From positions 62,001 through 126,000 of the forward strand of contig NZ_AUBP01000024.1 in NCBI RefSeq assembly GCF_000429305.1: DNA of 64,000 nt, written 5' to 3'. The notes under the pieces were generated by a model. The model ran no database searches and was not told the origin of the DNA. It saw nothing but the letters and a program-made list of their open reading frames with translations. The stretch comes from Desulfovibrio inopinatus DSM 10711. GTDB lineage: Bacteria > Desulfobacterota > Desulfovibrionia > Desulfovibrionales > Desulfovibrionaceae. Below are positions 12,184-21,792 of this stretch, one piece after another (position 1 is the stretch's first letter; every line of letters starts with the position of its first letter). The translations under genes and the position numbers were made by a program.

Positions 12184-14796
12184 CTATTTCTTGTTGAAAG
12201 TGACATCGAGATTGCCGATAGCGAGTAACAAGGTGCGTGCATCACCAGGCACACTGGTCGTCGGAGTGTCGAGATCACGCAGACCAATGCGCGTCATACC
12301 GGCTGGAACGGGAATACGAAGGTCAAGAGGGTCATCGGTATCAAGAGTGCGGCGTTCAGCATATCCGGCACTGGTTTCGATGGAAACAAATCGTGCCGCA
12401 ACACCGGGCAAGCTTGGACCAGGCATAAGTCTGGCCGTCATGTGAACGATTGTCGGAACAGTCGAGAATACCGTCAATACAAGTGGTTTTTCGTTTAACC
12501 AACGCCATACGCTTCCGTTGATTGTATCAATACCAAGAGGGCCGGTGACATCAACAAGATATGATGCACGTTGACCATCAGGCACAAGGATAAGCATTTC
12601 AACCTTGGCTATCATGGTGCGGGAATCGAACGGAGCTTTGCCGGCAGGGTCGGGGATATTTGTTGGCAAAAGGTTAAGTTCGGTCATTCCTTTGCGCACC
12701 GGGATGACGGTTTCGATGATGCCATATGCTGAGACCTCAAGCGTATTATTATACCCTGTGTCTGTCGAGATATGAAGTCGTACAGGCTCCCCTGGCGGAA
12801 GACTTGGTCCAGGTCGTGCGACAAGTAACAGACGAACCAAGGTTTGCGTATCGCTTTGGACGCTGAGTCGGGTCGTTCCCGGTCCAAGCCAAAATGTGCC
12901 GTCCGGTTCAAGATAGTCGATGTGCTCAGGAAAGGCGATAGCGGAGACATACGTCTTGGGACTCTCGACACGATAGAGGCTGAAGGGACCAGTTTGGCGG
13001 ACGAGTGTATTGGGGGGAAAGGCATTGGGTCGGTCGGTGAGCATATAAAGAATCTCACTACCGAGTCGGTCGGCTTGGGGCCGCATGAGCTTGGGATTGG
13101 TAAAGTATTCGTGGTGACTACTGAAGAATGCAACCGGGGTATTACGCAAGCCCCAAATGGCGGGAGCAACGCGTGACTCATCAATAATGGCCGCGCCAAC
13201 GCCACCTTTTGGAATATTTTGAGTTATTTTTTCTAGGGCTTGAGCCGCGACGGTCGTTTTCGGATAGACCGTTGCATTGAAGCTTGCGACATGAAACAGC
13301 GTCATACCAAGAAAAGCCAGAAGAAAAAGTCCAATAAGGCTTGCCCCCAGACGCTGATGTTGCCGGCGCGTAAACCAGTCCACGACGGTGTAGCCCCCTA
13401 ACACCATGAGAATGACAAACGCAAACCAGCCGACAAGTAAAAATTTAAACATGCCGTAGTCATAGGAGAAGCCGATTCCCATGACTGCTGCGGCGAGACT
13501 GCAGGCCACAGCCGTAGCGAAAACGGGCCAGGCACCAATGCGCAGACTGCGCCGCGCTCCAAGAACGATGAGTACGATACCGGGAAGGGCAACGGCATTA
13601 TATATGCCGAACCACCATCGAATATGTTCACGCACGCAACATTCGTAGGGCATCCACAAACCGAACGAGGCACTCGGTACAAATGGGGCTGTAATGAGAC
13701 CTTTAAAAAATCCCTCTCCTGGTCGTAGCGTTGAGGCGTCAAATCCGAGGTGGAGTTGCCCCTGAAAAAAGCCAATCATGACCGGAAGCCACGGAGTGGC
13801 GAGAACCAAGCCAAGCACAACGGCGGCAGGGCCGAATGTAATGGCTGCAATACGATGATGGCGATCTGTGATTATGCGGCCGAGAATGAAGAATGCCGCG
13901 CACCCCAGAATGGCCGGGGCCAGCTCGGGATAGATAAATAACAAACCGGCAACGAGCATCCCGGTTGGGATGAACATTTCAAAAATTCCGGGCTGGGATT
14001 TGGCGTCTTGAGGGGGCAGGGTGTCGTTGGGGATATACCAGACGAGTCCCGCTAAAGCGGGTAAAATGGAAATCGCCAGAAGGTTGTCAAAATTGTTTGT
14101 GAGCACAACCGACAGCGTCCATCCTGAAAGGCCAAGACAGGCCAGCGCGACCAGTGACCAAATGCCGGGCAAGGCTCGGCGTTGAAGGAACCCACAACGT
14201 GTCAGAAAAAAAGCCATGGACGAGGCATAACAAAAGAGTCCGAGAGCGAGGAACGGATGAATTGCAGATACTGTATCCCAGGGTCTCCCCGTCATGGGAG
14301 AGATGAACGCAAGCAAGTTCGCCGCGGCGAACCGGCATTGTGAAAAATTGGATGCATATTCGACCAAAGGGGACACGTCAGGCGATAGCGCTGTATTGGG
14401 AAAAACGGTAAGCCAACCTGTTGCGACATAATACCATTTATCCCAAAACCAGGAGCCGGTGTAGTCGGCGAGACCATGCCAGAAAGCCGGTGCAAGCAGA
14501 ATAATAGGCAAGAGACCGGTGAGCTGTATAAGACCGGGGAAATGTCGCATTTCCTGTGTCGCCGATTGTGAGCCGAAAAGCGACAACAAGGCGGTGAGTC
14601 CCCAGACAAATGGAACAACCCAAGCCAGAGGCAGATGGAGCAATACGGCCCATCCCAAAAGAATCGTCCACATCGTCATGGTGACAACCGGCGCAAGAAA
14701 GAGTGTCCCGCTGTTGTCGGAAACGACACCGGTCAGTCGCAAAAGTCCGCGGCCAGCCATAAGGGCGGCTGCGCACAACACAATATAGGAAAACAT
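12184..14796 (-). CDS. Large polytopic membrane protein with C-terminal beta-rich domain
   Basis: 870 residues. About 12-13 hydrophobic helices occupy the first ~530 residues, followed by a ~330-residue soluble region rich in beta-type sequence that appears to hold two similar modules: YLEPDGTFWLGPGTTRLSVQ, and later segments with the same SxxTxTxVRLxLxARPGPSLPPG flavour (ARPGPSLPPGEP near 655 and ARLMPGPSLPGVA near 815). ATG with GAGGGAG seven bases upstream. It resembles the downstream gene in size and layout, suggesting a pair of related surface-polysaccharide or glycan-transfer proteins. That function is inference from topology; no family was assigned. Confidence 0.75.
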   Translation of the reverse strand: MFSYIVLCAAALMAGRGLLRLTGVVSDNSGTLFLAPVVTMTMWTILLGWAVLLHLPLAWVVPFVWGLTALLSLFGSQSATQEMRHFPGLIQLTGLLPIILLAPAFWHGLADYTGSWFWDKWYYVATGWLTVFPNTALSPDVSPLVEYASNFSQCRFAAANLLAFISPMTGRPWDTVSAIHPFLALGLFCYASSMAFFLTRCGFLQRRALPGIWSLVALACLGLSGWTLSVVLTNNFDNLLAISILPALAGLVWYIPNDTLPPQDAKSQPGIFEMFIPTGMLVAGLLFIYPELAPAILGCAAFFILGRIITDRHHRIAAITFGPAAVVLGLVLATPWLPVMIGFFQGQLHLGFDASTLRPGEGFFKGLITAPFVPSASFGLWMPYECCVREHIRWWFGIYNAVALPGIVLIVLGARRSLRIGAWPVFATAVACSLAAAVMGIGFSYDYGMFKFLLVGWFAFVILMVLGGYTVVDWFTRRQHQRLGASLIGLFLLAFLGMTLFHVASFNATVYPKTTVAAQALEKITQNIPKGGVGAAIIDESRVAPAIWGLRNTPVAFFSSHHEYFTNPKLMRPQADRLGSEILYMLTDRPNAFPPNTLVRQTGPFSLYRVESPKTYVSAIAFPEHIDYLEPDGTFWLGPGTTRLSVQSDTQTLVRLLLVARPGPSLPPGEPVRLHISTDTGYNNTLEVSAYGIIETVIPVRKGMTELNLLPTNIPDPAGKAPFDSRTMIAKVEMLILVPDGQRASYLVDVTGPLGIDTINGSVWRWLNEKPLVLTVFSTVPTIVHMTARLMPGPSLPGVAARFVSIETSAGYAERRTLDTDDPLDLRIPVPAGMTRIGLRDLDTPTTSVPGDARTLLLAIGNLDVTFNKK

Positions 14797-15308
14797 TATG
14801 ACTCCCTCAGAGGCAGATCAGGCACGCAAATGGGATGAGATGAATACCGCATGATTCATACATTCACACGTCATCCATCTAGCCGAGTACCGTAACGGCT
14901 CATTGATACTCTGCACATAAATAAAAAATATTGGTTGGAAATTGCCGGATTGTCAATCCGGCGCAACGGATGAATGGTGAATTTTTATGCCGCCATCTTT
15001 ACGCAAAGGCTAAAAGAGACTATGGTAACTCGTGGACTTGATTGTACATATCATTATATCTCGCGGAGAATAGGCAATAATGACTCATTGTCGTGTGTAG
15101 CGTATACCATATCGAATTTGTCTATGTATGGAACATTTACAAGAGCGGATGCTTCATACCGCCTACAATGTGTTGGTTCGAGTCAGAGAAGATGAAAGAA
15201 CTGAATGAGAGACTTCACAGGATGACGCTGTAAAGTGATATCCCTTTCTGTACCGATCCCTTGCCGTAGGATTGTGACTTGAAGAACCTGGAGAATCGAG
15301 ACATTACC
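14797..15308. other. Divergent intergenic region with a hairpin
   Basis: About 510 bases between the minus-strand membrane proteins and the plus-strand DUF362 operon, so it should contain both promoters. It has one conspicuous structure: GCCGGATT (14944-14951) and AATCCGGC (14955-14962), a perfect 8-bp stem with a 3-base loop. No convincing gene is present; a 73-codon plus-strand frame at 14974-15195 has no ribosome site and an unlikely composition. Confidence 0.5.
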
Positions 15309-16577
15309 ATGCCACTGCAGTTCTCGCCGGTTATTTTGCGCGATTACCATTTTTCTTCTTTGCGTCAGCGTTTGTTCGAATCGTTGGACCAATTCAATAT
15401 CTGGCCATCGGACAGCGGCGCACGTATTCTCGTCAAACCCAATCTCAACGCTAATATGAATGCCCTGACGGGCAATACGACGGACCTACGACTTCTTGCC
15501 GCTATCATAGGCTATCTCAAAGCCCGAGGCTATCGACATATCACCCTCGGTGAGGGCACAAATTCGGGCTACTATCGGGCCAAAATCGGCGTTATTGAAC
15601 GCTTGATGGTTGATCGATTGGCCCGACATTTCGATGTCGAGCTTATCGACTTCAATTATGCGCCAGGACGTCCCATTGATTTTGAGCAAGGGGAAACGGC
15701 CATGGTGGCTGCTCCATGTCTGGAATCGGATTTTTTCGTCAATGTGCCGAAATTAAAGACCCATAGTGAAGCACTGATGAGCGGTTGCCTCAAAAATCTC
15801 GTTGGCTGTCTCGTGGGGCAAGAGAGCAAAAAGAAAACACATCAAAGCCTGGCTGCCAATATTTGTAATATAAACGTGGCGGTGCGTCCGCATCTGCATA
15901 TCGTTGATGCCCTTGTCGCTATGGAAGGTTTGGGACCAACGCGCGGCACTCCAGTCGTGTTGGATAGTCTTATTATTGGAACCGATCCGTTTGTCATCGA
16001 TTGGGTTTTGGCTCGTATCATGCAGTTTGACCCGCAGGCTGTGCCGGTTTTGGCTGAAGCCGAAAAGCGCGGACAGCTTGATGAGGAAAAACGACACACG
16101 GCGGAGTCAGTTGATGTCTCTGCGGTGTCCAGGCCGTTTGCCCCTCCTCAACCGGGGCGATTGGCCGCTTTTATCCATCATCCACGGCGTCAGAAGTATT
16201 TCATGGCGGTGCGTAACGCTCCTTTCGTAAAAGCAATGGCCGATACGGCACTTTTCGGCAAGTTTATGGTTGCGTTGGGACTTCGTCAGGATGTCTTTAT
16301 TAGTCAGGATATGCGTCTTGAGCGTTTAGTCTATGATCCGGCGCGCTGTACGAATTGCGGACAATGTCTCAAGTACTGCCCGCTCGGCAATGATCCACGG
16401 AATAAGACCGAAGACGATCCCTGCCTTGGCTGCCTGTATTGTTTTATGGTTTGTCCCCATGTCGCCTATACATTTGAAGGAGAGATGGGCTTTTTGGAGG
16501 AGCAGATGCGACAATACGATCATCTCATCCGTGCATTTGAAACCTGTGACCGTCAGTCGGTCGATCCTACATCATGA
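15309..16577 (+). CDS. DUF362 Fe-S protein
   Basis: 422 residues from the ATG at 15309 (MPLQFSPVIL); an upstream TTG frame to 15279 is less likely. The body is a DUF362 domain with its typical motifs: VKPNLNA near the start, FFVNVPKLKTH and MSGCLKNLVG in the middle, and HIVDALVAMEG. The C terminus adds a two-cluster ferredoxin module, CTNCGQCLKYC from residue 347 and CLGCLYCFMVC from residue 372. DUF362 proteins are widespread in anaerobes; their reaction is not established. The stop codon overlaps the next start as ATGA, so it is translationally coupled to the adenylate-forming ligase. Confidence 0.88.
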   Translation: MPLQFSPVILRDYHFSSLRQRLFESLDQFNIWPSDSGARILVKPNLNANMNALTGNTTDLRLLAAIIGYLKARGYRHITLGEGTNSGYYRAKIGVIERLMVDRLARHFDVELIDFNYAPGRPIDFEQGETAMVAAPCLESDFFVNVPKLKTHSEALMSGCLKNLVGCLVGQESKKKTHQSLAANICNINVAVRPHLHIVDALVAMEGLGPTRGTPVVLDSLIIGTDPFVIDWVLARIMQFDPQAVPVLAEAEKRGQLDEEKRHTAESVDVSAVSRPFAPPQPGRLAAFIHHPRRQKYFMAVRNAPFVKAMADTALFGKFMVALGLRQDVFISQDMRLERLVYDPARCTNCGQCLKYCPLGNDPRNKTEDDPCLGCLYCFMVCPHVAYTFEGEMGFLEEQMRQYDHLIRAFETCDRQSVDPTS

Positions 16578-18118
16578 CACATATTGCATTTCCCCGGTTG
16601 CAAAACGACATGGTGCCTCTGGAAGATTATGGCCAGATGCTTTCCCGAAATGAAGTTCAATTTGGAGACCGACCGGCAATCTTTTCGCAGAATCGTGTCG
16701 TCAGCCATGGAGAACTTGCTGTGCGCGTCCGCGCTATCGCCGCATTGTTTCGCGATATCGGCATACAAAAGGGCGATTGCATTGGCGTCTTGGCTGGAAA
16801 GAATCCATGCGCTATCGAGTGTTTTCTTGCGGCGACACTTATCGGTGCCGTCTTTTTCCCTGTGGATTGCCTCCAACCTCGTTCCGTATCCGAAGAAATC
16901 GTTCGGCGTTTGCAACCATCGTTGCTTGTTGCTGAAGCCGATTTTTTGCCGTTGGCAAACGCACTGGCTTGTCTTGGAACACACACCCGTGTGGTGGCCG
17001 CGGCGCAGAGCATACCGACAAACATTCCGTCGTTTGCCAACCTGGATATGTCACGCCCAGTGGACGATCCAAGCGTTCGTTTAGGGGCTGACGATCCTGT
17101 GTATTATAATTTTACATCAGGAACGACGGGTCGTCCAAAAGCCGCCGTGGCGACGTTAGGGAACATTCATTACAATACTCTCGCGTCTATCGAGAGTTTT
17201 GCCATGACGGCAGAGGATGTGCATTTGTGTATGATGCCCATCTTTGTGCATCCTCACGAATTGTTTGCCCGGCCGTTGTATCTGGGCGGATCGTTCGTTT
17301 TGATCGACTCCATAGCTCCCAAATCGATTGCTGGCGAAATTGCCCGTCACCGCGTTACCGCCTTCATGGCGGTTGCTTCGATTTATGAGACTCTGGTGCG
17401 GCTCCCGCATGCCGAACGATACAACTTGGAGAGTTTACGCATTCCCGAATCCGGAGGCATGTTCGCGACATCGGATCTGGTGTTCGAGTTTCGGGATAAA
17501 TATGGAAAAATTATGATGCCCGTTTGGGGATCAACCGAAGCCACAGGCATTGCCGTCGCCTCACGACCGGGAGAAGCATACCGTCCGGGAACCATGGGGC
17601 GGGCATGTCCTTACTATGATGTGCACGTTATGGCTGAAGATAATCGTGAAGCCGACGTCAATGAACCCGGTGAACTCATTGTTGCCGGTCCGGGGGTTAT
17701 CTCCTCATATTATGATGATCCCGAGGAAACCGCATCGTGTTTGTCCGGTGGAGTGTTTCATACCTGTGATATCGTGAAGCGCGACAGCGACGGCTATTTG
17801 TTTTTTCAAAGTCGAAAAAACAGCATGATGAAAGTCGGCGGTATGAAAGTGTTTCCTGCGGAAATTGAAGAATGCCTCCGGGCGCATCCCGACATTATCG
17901 AAGTGGCTGTCATTAAATATGGTGATACACTCCGTGGAGAGGCACCTAAAGCTTTTATCGTCAAACGGCCAGGGGCTCAGCTTGATCGGAGTGATGTCAT
18001 CGCGCATTGTCGGACACATCTACATCGTTTCAAAGCCCCGAGAAGTATTGAATTTCTTGAAGAACTTCCAAAAACCCCCGGAGGCAAGCTGGCATGGCGA
18101 AAGCTGTTGTCGGAATAG
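16574..18118 (+). CDS. Adenylate-forming (acyl-CoA synthetase/AMP-ligase) enzyme
   Basis: 514 residues of the AMP-dependent synthetase/ligase superfamily, which activates a carboxylate with ATP to an acyl-adenylate and usually transfers it to CoA or a carrier. Core motifs are intact: FTSGTTGRPKAAV (A3, about 179-191), VWGSTEATGIA (A5), DGYLFFQSRKNSMMKVGGMK (A7/A8) and KTPGGKLAWRK with the catalytic lysine near 505 (A10). The substrate cannot be read from the sequence. It sits between two DUF362 genes with a 4-base overlap on the left and a 25-base overlap on the right, so all three act in one process. Confidence 0.92.
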   Translation: MTHIAFPRLQNDMVPLEDYGQMLSRNEVQFGDRPAIFSQNRVVSHGELAVRVRAIAALFRDIGIQKGDCIGVLAGKNPCAIECFLAATLIGAVFFPVDCLQPRSVSEEIVRRLQPSLLVAEADFLPLANALACLGTHTRVVAAAQSIPTNIPSFANLDMSRPVDDPSVRLGADDPVYYNFTSGTTGRPKAAVATLGNIHYNTLASIESFAMTAEDVHLCMMPIFVHPHELFARPLYLGGSFVLIDSIAPKSIAGEIARHRVTAFMAVASIYETLVRLPHAERYNLESLRIPESGGMFATSDLVFEFRDKYGKIMMPVWGSTEATGIAVASRPGEAYRPGTMGRACPYYDVHVMAEDNREADVNEPGELIVAGPGVISSYYDDPEETASCLSGGVFHTCDIVKRDSDGYLFFQSRKNSMMKVGGMKVFPAEIEECLRAHPDIIEVAVIKYGDTLRGEAPKAFIVKRPGAQLDRSDVIAHCRTHLHRFKAPRSIEFLEELPKTPGGKLAWRKLLSE

Positions 18119-19332
18119 GGCATAAGGACTACATCCCGGAAACGCCCGGTGATTTTACAGCGGCAAGTCAGAAGATCGTCACGGAACTGCTTGCCGAAAC
18201 CATTGCGCAAACCACGGATTTGCCTCTTCTTGTGCTTGGGCAAAAGGTATTGCTCAAGCCCAACCTTGTTCGTCCCAATCCGAAAAACCCGAATGCGGTG
18301 GTGACGGATGAACGGGTGCTCATGGGCCTCATTCAATTGATCAAAGATGCTGGTGCCGCTGAAATTTGGGTGGGTGACAATCCGGGATACGGTCTGCCTT
18401 TAGCGCAAGCTTTGGAGCAAATGAGCGAATTTAAAACCCGGTTGGCACACCTGAATGTTCGCTTACGCTTTTTTGATGAAGAAGAAAAAATCACCGTCGA
18501 CAACCCCACGGCAGTCATCTTCGATCCGGTTGTCTTACCGGTTTCGCTGATGGAAGCCGATGTCTATATCAATGTGCCGAAGATGAAGACGCACATGCAT
18601 ACGCTGGTTACGCTCGGCATTAAGAATCAGTATGGACTCATTCTTGACGATCAGCGCATGTTTTATCACCGTAATGATATCAATGTAAAAATTGTTGATA
18701 TCTTGCGTGTGGTCAAACCGCATTTAACAGTCATTGACGGCATTTATGCGGTGCAGGGGCAGGCGCCTTTGTCGGGCAGTGTGGTCGAGCATATGAACAC
18801 GATTGTCTGCGGCGAGGATGTGGTGGCCGTCGATACCGTGTCGGCATCACTCATGGGGATTGATCCCATGGAAGTGGCCATGTTGCGTATTGCCCGTGCC
18901 GAGAAGCTCGGGGTGGCTGACCTTGATGACATTGAGATCAGAGGCGCCGATCCCGATGCTGTTCGTCGTCCATTCAAACGGCCCGTTGTCAGTCCCATGG
19001 GTGCCTATGATGAAATTCACGCGATTGAAGGCGGGGCGTGCACAGGATGTTTATCTGCTTTGCGACATTCATTGGATAAACTGCATTCCGAAGGTCGACT
19101 GGCCGGCAATCTTCCGCAGACGGTATATATCGGGAAACCCATGCCCGACATGAAGAATGTCAAGTCATGTAAAGGTCCAATGTGGTGCTTTGGCAGTTGC
19201 ACAAGCGACCTTATTTTTAATCATCAGCGTTGCGAGGAAAAAGCTCGTTTCATTCCGGGGTGTCCTCCACATATACTCGAATTTTATAAGGCTTATCTCG
19301 ATGCCATGGCCGACGACAATGAAGACACATGA
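18094..19332 (+). CDS. DUF362 protein, second copy
   Basis: 412 residues. ATG with GGAGG nine bases upstream, inside the end of the ligase gene. The DUF362 motifs repeat those of the first copy: LLKPNLVRPNP, VYINVPKMKTHMHTLVTLGI, LTVIDGIYAVQGQAP and VDTVSASLMGIDP. The C-terminal region differs: it lacks the classical CxxCxxC ferredoxin pattern but has scattered cysteines (GACTGCL, CKGPMWCFGSC, GCPPH) that could bind a different metal site. It is therefore a diverged partner, not a recent duplicate. It probably forms part of the same pathway as the two genes upstream. Confidence 0.87.
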   Translation: MAKAVVGIGHKDYIPETPGDFTAASQKIVTELLAETIAQTTDLPLLVLGQKVLLKPNLVRPNPKNPNAVVTDERVLMGLIQLIKDAGAAEIWVGDNPGYGLPLAQALEQMSEFKTRLAHLNVRLRFFDEEEKITVDNPTAVIFDPVVLPVSLMEADVYINVPKMKTHMHTLVTLGIKNQYGLILDDQRMFYHRNDINVKIVDILRVVKPHLTVIDGIYAVQGQAPLSGSVVEHMNTIVCGEDVVAVDTVSASLMGIDPMEVAMLRIARAEKLGVADLDDIEIRGADPDAVRRPFKRPVVSPMGAYDEIHAIEGGACTGCLSALRHSLDKLHSEGRLAGNLPQTVYIGKPMPDMKNVKSCKGPMWCFGSCTSDLIFNHQRCEEKARFIPGCPPHILEFYKAYLDAMADDNEDT

Positions 19333-19401
19333 TCTTGCATAAAGGAAAGGGTGTTGTCTGGATTGAACATCAACCGCTCGTGGTTCTGTGAGGGATAGAC
19401 A

Positions 19402-20487
19402 ATGAGTGAAAAATCCAATCTTCTGACGCTCGAAGAACTCCGTTCCCGTATGACGCTGGTTAACGAGACGCTGGTCGAGAATCTCAATGATTACTTTACC
19501 GTGGCTGGACAAATCGGCCGTGTAAAAGATGCACTTGGCTTACCCTATTTTGATGCGGCTCGCGAAGCGGAGATGATCAGTAATGTTGTAGACAAAAATC
19601 CTGGCCCAGTTCCGGACGATTTACTGAAGAAAATTTTTCGGGAGATCTTCAGTGTATCGATCGAAGTGATGATGTTGCAGAAAAAAATGGGCCTGCAAGT
19701 GAATCGTCTGCCAGGTATGGCTGATGCTGTCGTCACAACGCCGCATGCTGCTATCGGTGGCAAGAGAAAAGTCCTTATTGGCGGGCCTTGCGCGGTGGAA
19801 TCCCGTGATCAAATGATGTCGATCGCTCAACATCTCCATGGCCTCGGCATCAATATTTTGCGTGGTGGGGCCTTTAAACCGCGGACATCTCCGTATAGTT
19901 TTCAAGGGCTGGAAGAAGAAGGGCTCCGTATCATGCGCGAAACGTGTGATGCCTTTGAAATGGATATGGTCACGGAGGTTTTGAGCGCGCGTGATGTGGG
20001 GCTCGTGAGCCAATACGCTGATATTTTGCAGGTCGGCACCAGAAATATGTTCAATTATACCCTGTTGAAAGAACTGGGACAGTCGCAAAAACCAGTATTT
20101 CTCAAACGGGGCCTCATGGCGACCATTGACGAATTTGTGTTGGCGGCCGAATATGTTTATGCAGGTGGGAACACGCAGGTTATTTTGTGTGAACGTGGCA
20201 TACGGACTTTTGAAAATCAGACGCGAAATACACTGGATATTTCGGCAGTGCCCATATTAAAGAATCTGACACCGCTTCCGGTGATTGTGGATGTGAGTCA
20301 TTCTTTGGGTCGGAAGGACATTATTGCACCGGTCGCACGTGCAGCATTGGCTGCCGGAGCTGACGGCATTATGTTCGAAGCGCATTCCAATCCGGAAGTT
20401 GCTTTGTCTGATTGTGAACAACAACTGACGCCTGACGAAGTGGCTGATTTGGTGGCTGCACTCGGGCAAATTGCCGAGTTAAGCTAA
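19402..20487 (+). CDS. Chorismate mutase / 3-deoxy-7-phosphoheptulonate (DAHP) synthase
   Basis: 361 residues. The N-terminal ~90 residues form an AroQ-type chorismate mutase helix bundle (LEELRSRMTLVNETLVENLN... IEVMMLQKKMG). The rest is a type I-beta DAHP synthase with GGPCAVES (about 127-134), GGAFKPRTSPYSFQG, EVLSARDV, VGTRNMFNYTLL and PVIVDVSHSLGRKD. DAHP synthase condenses phosphoenolpyruvate and erythrose 4-phosphate, the first shikimate-pathway step; the fused mutase normally gives feedback sensing by chorismate or prephenate. It lies 69 bases after the second DUF362 gene and 113 before the dehydroquinate synthase gene, with GAGGGA upstream of the ATG. Confidence 0.93.
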   Translation: MSEKSNLLTLEELRSRMTLVNETLVENLNDYFTVAGQIGRVKDALGLPYFDAAREAEMISNVVDKNPGPVPDDLLKKIFREIFSVSIEVMMLQKKMGLQVNRLPGMADAVVTTPHAAIGGKRKVLIGGPCAVESRDQMMSIAQHLHGLGINILRGGAFKPRTSPYSFQGLEEEGLRIMRETCDAFEMDMVTEVLSARDVGLVSQYADILQVGTRNMFNYTLLKELGQSQKPVFLKRGLMATIDEFVLAAEYVYAGGNTQVILCERGIRTFENQTRNTLDISAVPILKNLTPLPVIVDVSHSLGRKDIIAPVARAALAAGADGIMFEAHSNPEVALSDCEQQLTPDEVADLVAALGQIAELS

Positions 20488-20600
20488 TTGCTTGCGGTAT
20501 TCTGGACGTAGAAAAAACACTGCCGTAAGTTATTTTTGCCGCCCGTGTTGCCAAAATTGATGGCGCACTGGCAACGTACTGAGAAGAGAGGGAGGAAGGC

Positions 20601-21719
20601 ATGCCGTCGACCAACGACGAAAAAAGCGCGGTCATGGAGCAGCTGCGGGTAGATCTGGGCGGACGCTCCTACGACATTTTGATCGGCAGGGGACTTCGTG
20701 ACCAGCTTGCTGCCGACCTGGCTGCACGAGGTGAAGGATCGGTCTGCGCTGTTGTTGCCGACAAGAATACGGCGCCGCTTTTTGGCGAACCGCTTGTCGA
20801 AGAGTTACGCCGATTCGGTGTTCGTGCGGGAATGTATGTTATTGAGCCGGGCGAGGAAAGCAAGTGTCTGGCGACTTTTGAATGGTTGCTCCATGAATTC
20901 AAGGCTCTTGGTCTCAAACGCCATGATCTCGTTGTTTCCGTAGGTGGAGGCGTCGTTGGGGACGTTTCCGGATTCGCGGCAGGCTGCTATATGCGTGGTG
21001 TCGACTATATTCAATTCCCGACAACACTGCTTTCGCAAGTCGATTCGTCCGTAGGCGGTAAAGTGGCTGTCAATCTCGGTTCGACCAAAAACTACTGTGG
21101 TTTGTTTAACCAACCACGCCAAGTCTATCTCGATGTGAGCGTATTGAAGAGCCTCCCCGAACGCGAAGTGAAGAGCGGATTGGGCGAGGTCTGTAAATAT
21201 GCTCTTATGGCAGATGCTGAGCTTTATGGTTTTCTTATGGAAAATGCCGATGCAATCCTGGCCCTTGATGATGAAATAATGCCGAAGGTCATTGCCTGGT
21301 GTTGCCATATCAAGTCCGAAGTTGTTGCTGAAGATGAGCGAGAAACGACTGGTATTCGTGCCTTGCTCAACTATGGACACACATTCGGTCACGCATTGGA
21401 AGAGATCACCGACTTTGCGCTTTCCCATGGTGAGGCTGTTGCTTATGGTATGAAAGCTGCCGGATTGCTATCCAACAAAATGGGAATCTTGTCGGATGAA
21501 GAGTATGAAATGCATCATGCTCTCCTGAGCCGCTTCGGACTGGCCGACAAGCGACTTCATCTTGACGTGGATCGCTTTATGGAAGCCATGAATGCCGATA
21601 AGAAAGCTGGTACCGACACATTGCGGTACATTTTGGCTTCCCATATCGGCGTGGTCGAAGTCCGTGAAGATGTTCCGCTGGAATTAGTTCAAGAAGTCGT
21701 GGAGTGGCTGGTCGGGTAG
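20601..21719 (+). CDS. aroB: 3-dehydroquinate synthase
   Basis: 372 residues. It converts DAHP to 3-dehydroquinate using NAD and a divalent metal. Canonical AroB features are present: SVGGGVVGDVSGFAA, FPTTLLSQVDSSVGGKVAVN, LPEREVKSGLGEVCKYAL, and the metal ligands in ERETTGIRALLNYGHTFGHA and HGEAVAYGM. Nothing suggests the related sugar-cyclase (EVS/DOIS) subfamilies. ATG at 20601 with an AGGAAGG site. It follows the DAHP synthase, so steps one and two of the common aromatic pathway are adjacent. A terminator closes the run. Confidence 0.95.
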   Translation: MPSTNDEKSAVMEQLRVDLGGRSYDILIGRGLRDQLAADLAARGEGSVCAVVADKNTAPLFGEPLVEELRRFGVRAGMYVIEPGEESKCLATFEWLLHEFKALGLKRHDLVVSVGGGVVGDVSGFAAGCYMRGVDYIQFPTTLLSQVDSSVGGKVAVNLGSTKNYCGLFNQPRQVYLDVSVLKSLPEREVKSGLGEVCKYALMADAELYGFLMENADAILALDDEIMPKVIAWCCHIKSEVVAEDERETTGIRALLNYGHTFGHALEEITDFALSHGEAVAYGMKAAGLLSNKMGILSDEEYEMHHALLSRFGLADKRLHLDVDRFMEAMNADKKAGTDTLRYILASHIGVVEVREDVPLELVQEVVEWLVG

Positions 21720-21745
21720 GTTCTTTATTCTTTATTTCTCAAGAA

Positions 21746-21777
21746 CAAAGGCCGGGTTCGTTTGAATCCGGCCTTTG
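21746..21777. terminator. Bidirectional terminator between aroB and the chemoreceptor
   Basis: CAAAGGCCGG (21746-21755) pairs with CCGGCCTTTG (21768-21777), a 10-bp stem with a 12-base loop. It lies between the 3' ends of two convergent genes. A/T-rich flanks on both sides fit termination in either direction. Confidence 0.85.
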
Positions 21778-21792
21778 CATTTCGATAGCTGT

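Noticed and set aside
14974-15195. 73-codon plus-strand frame between the membrane proteins and the DUF362 operon
   Set aside because: No ribosome site, no recognisable sequence, and amino-acid composition atypical for the window.
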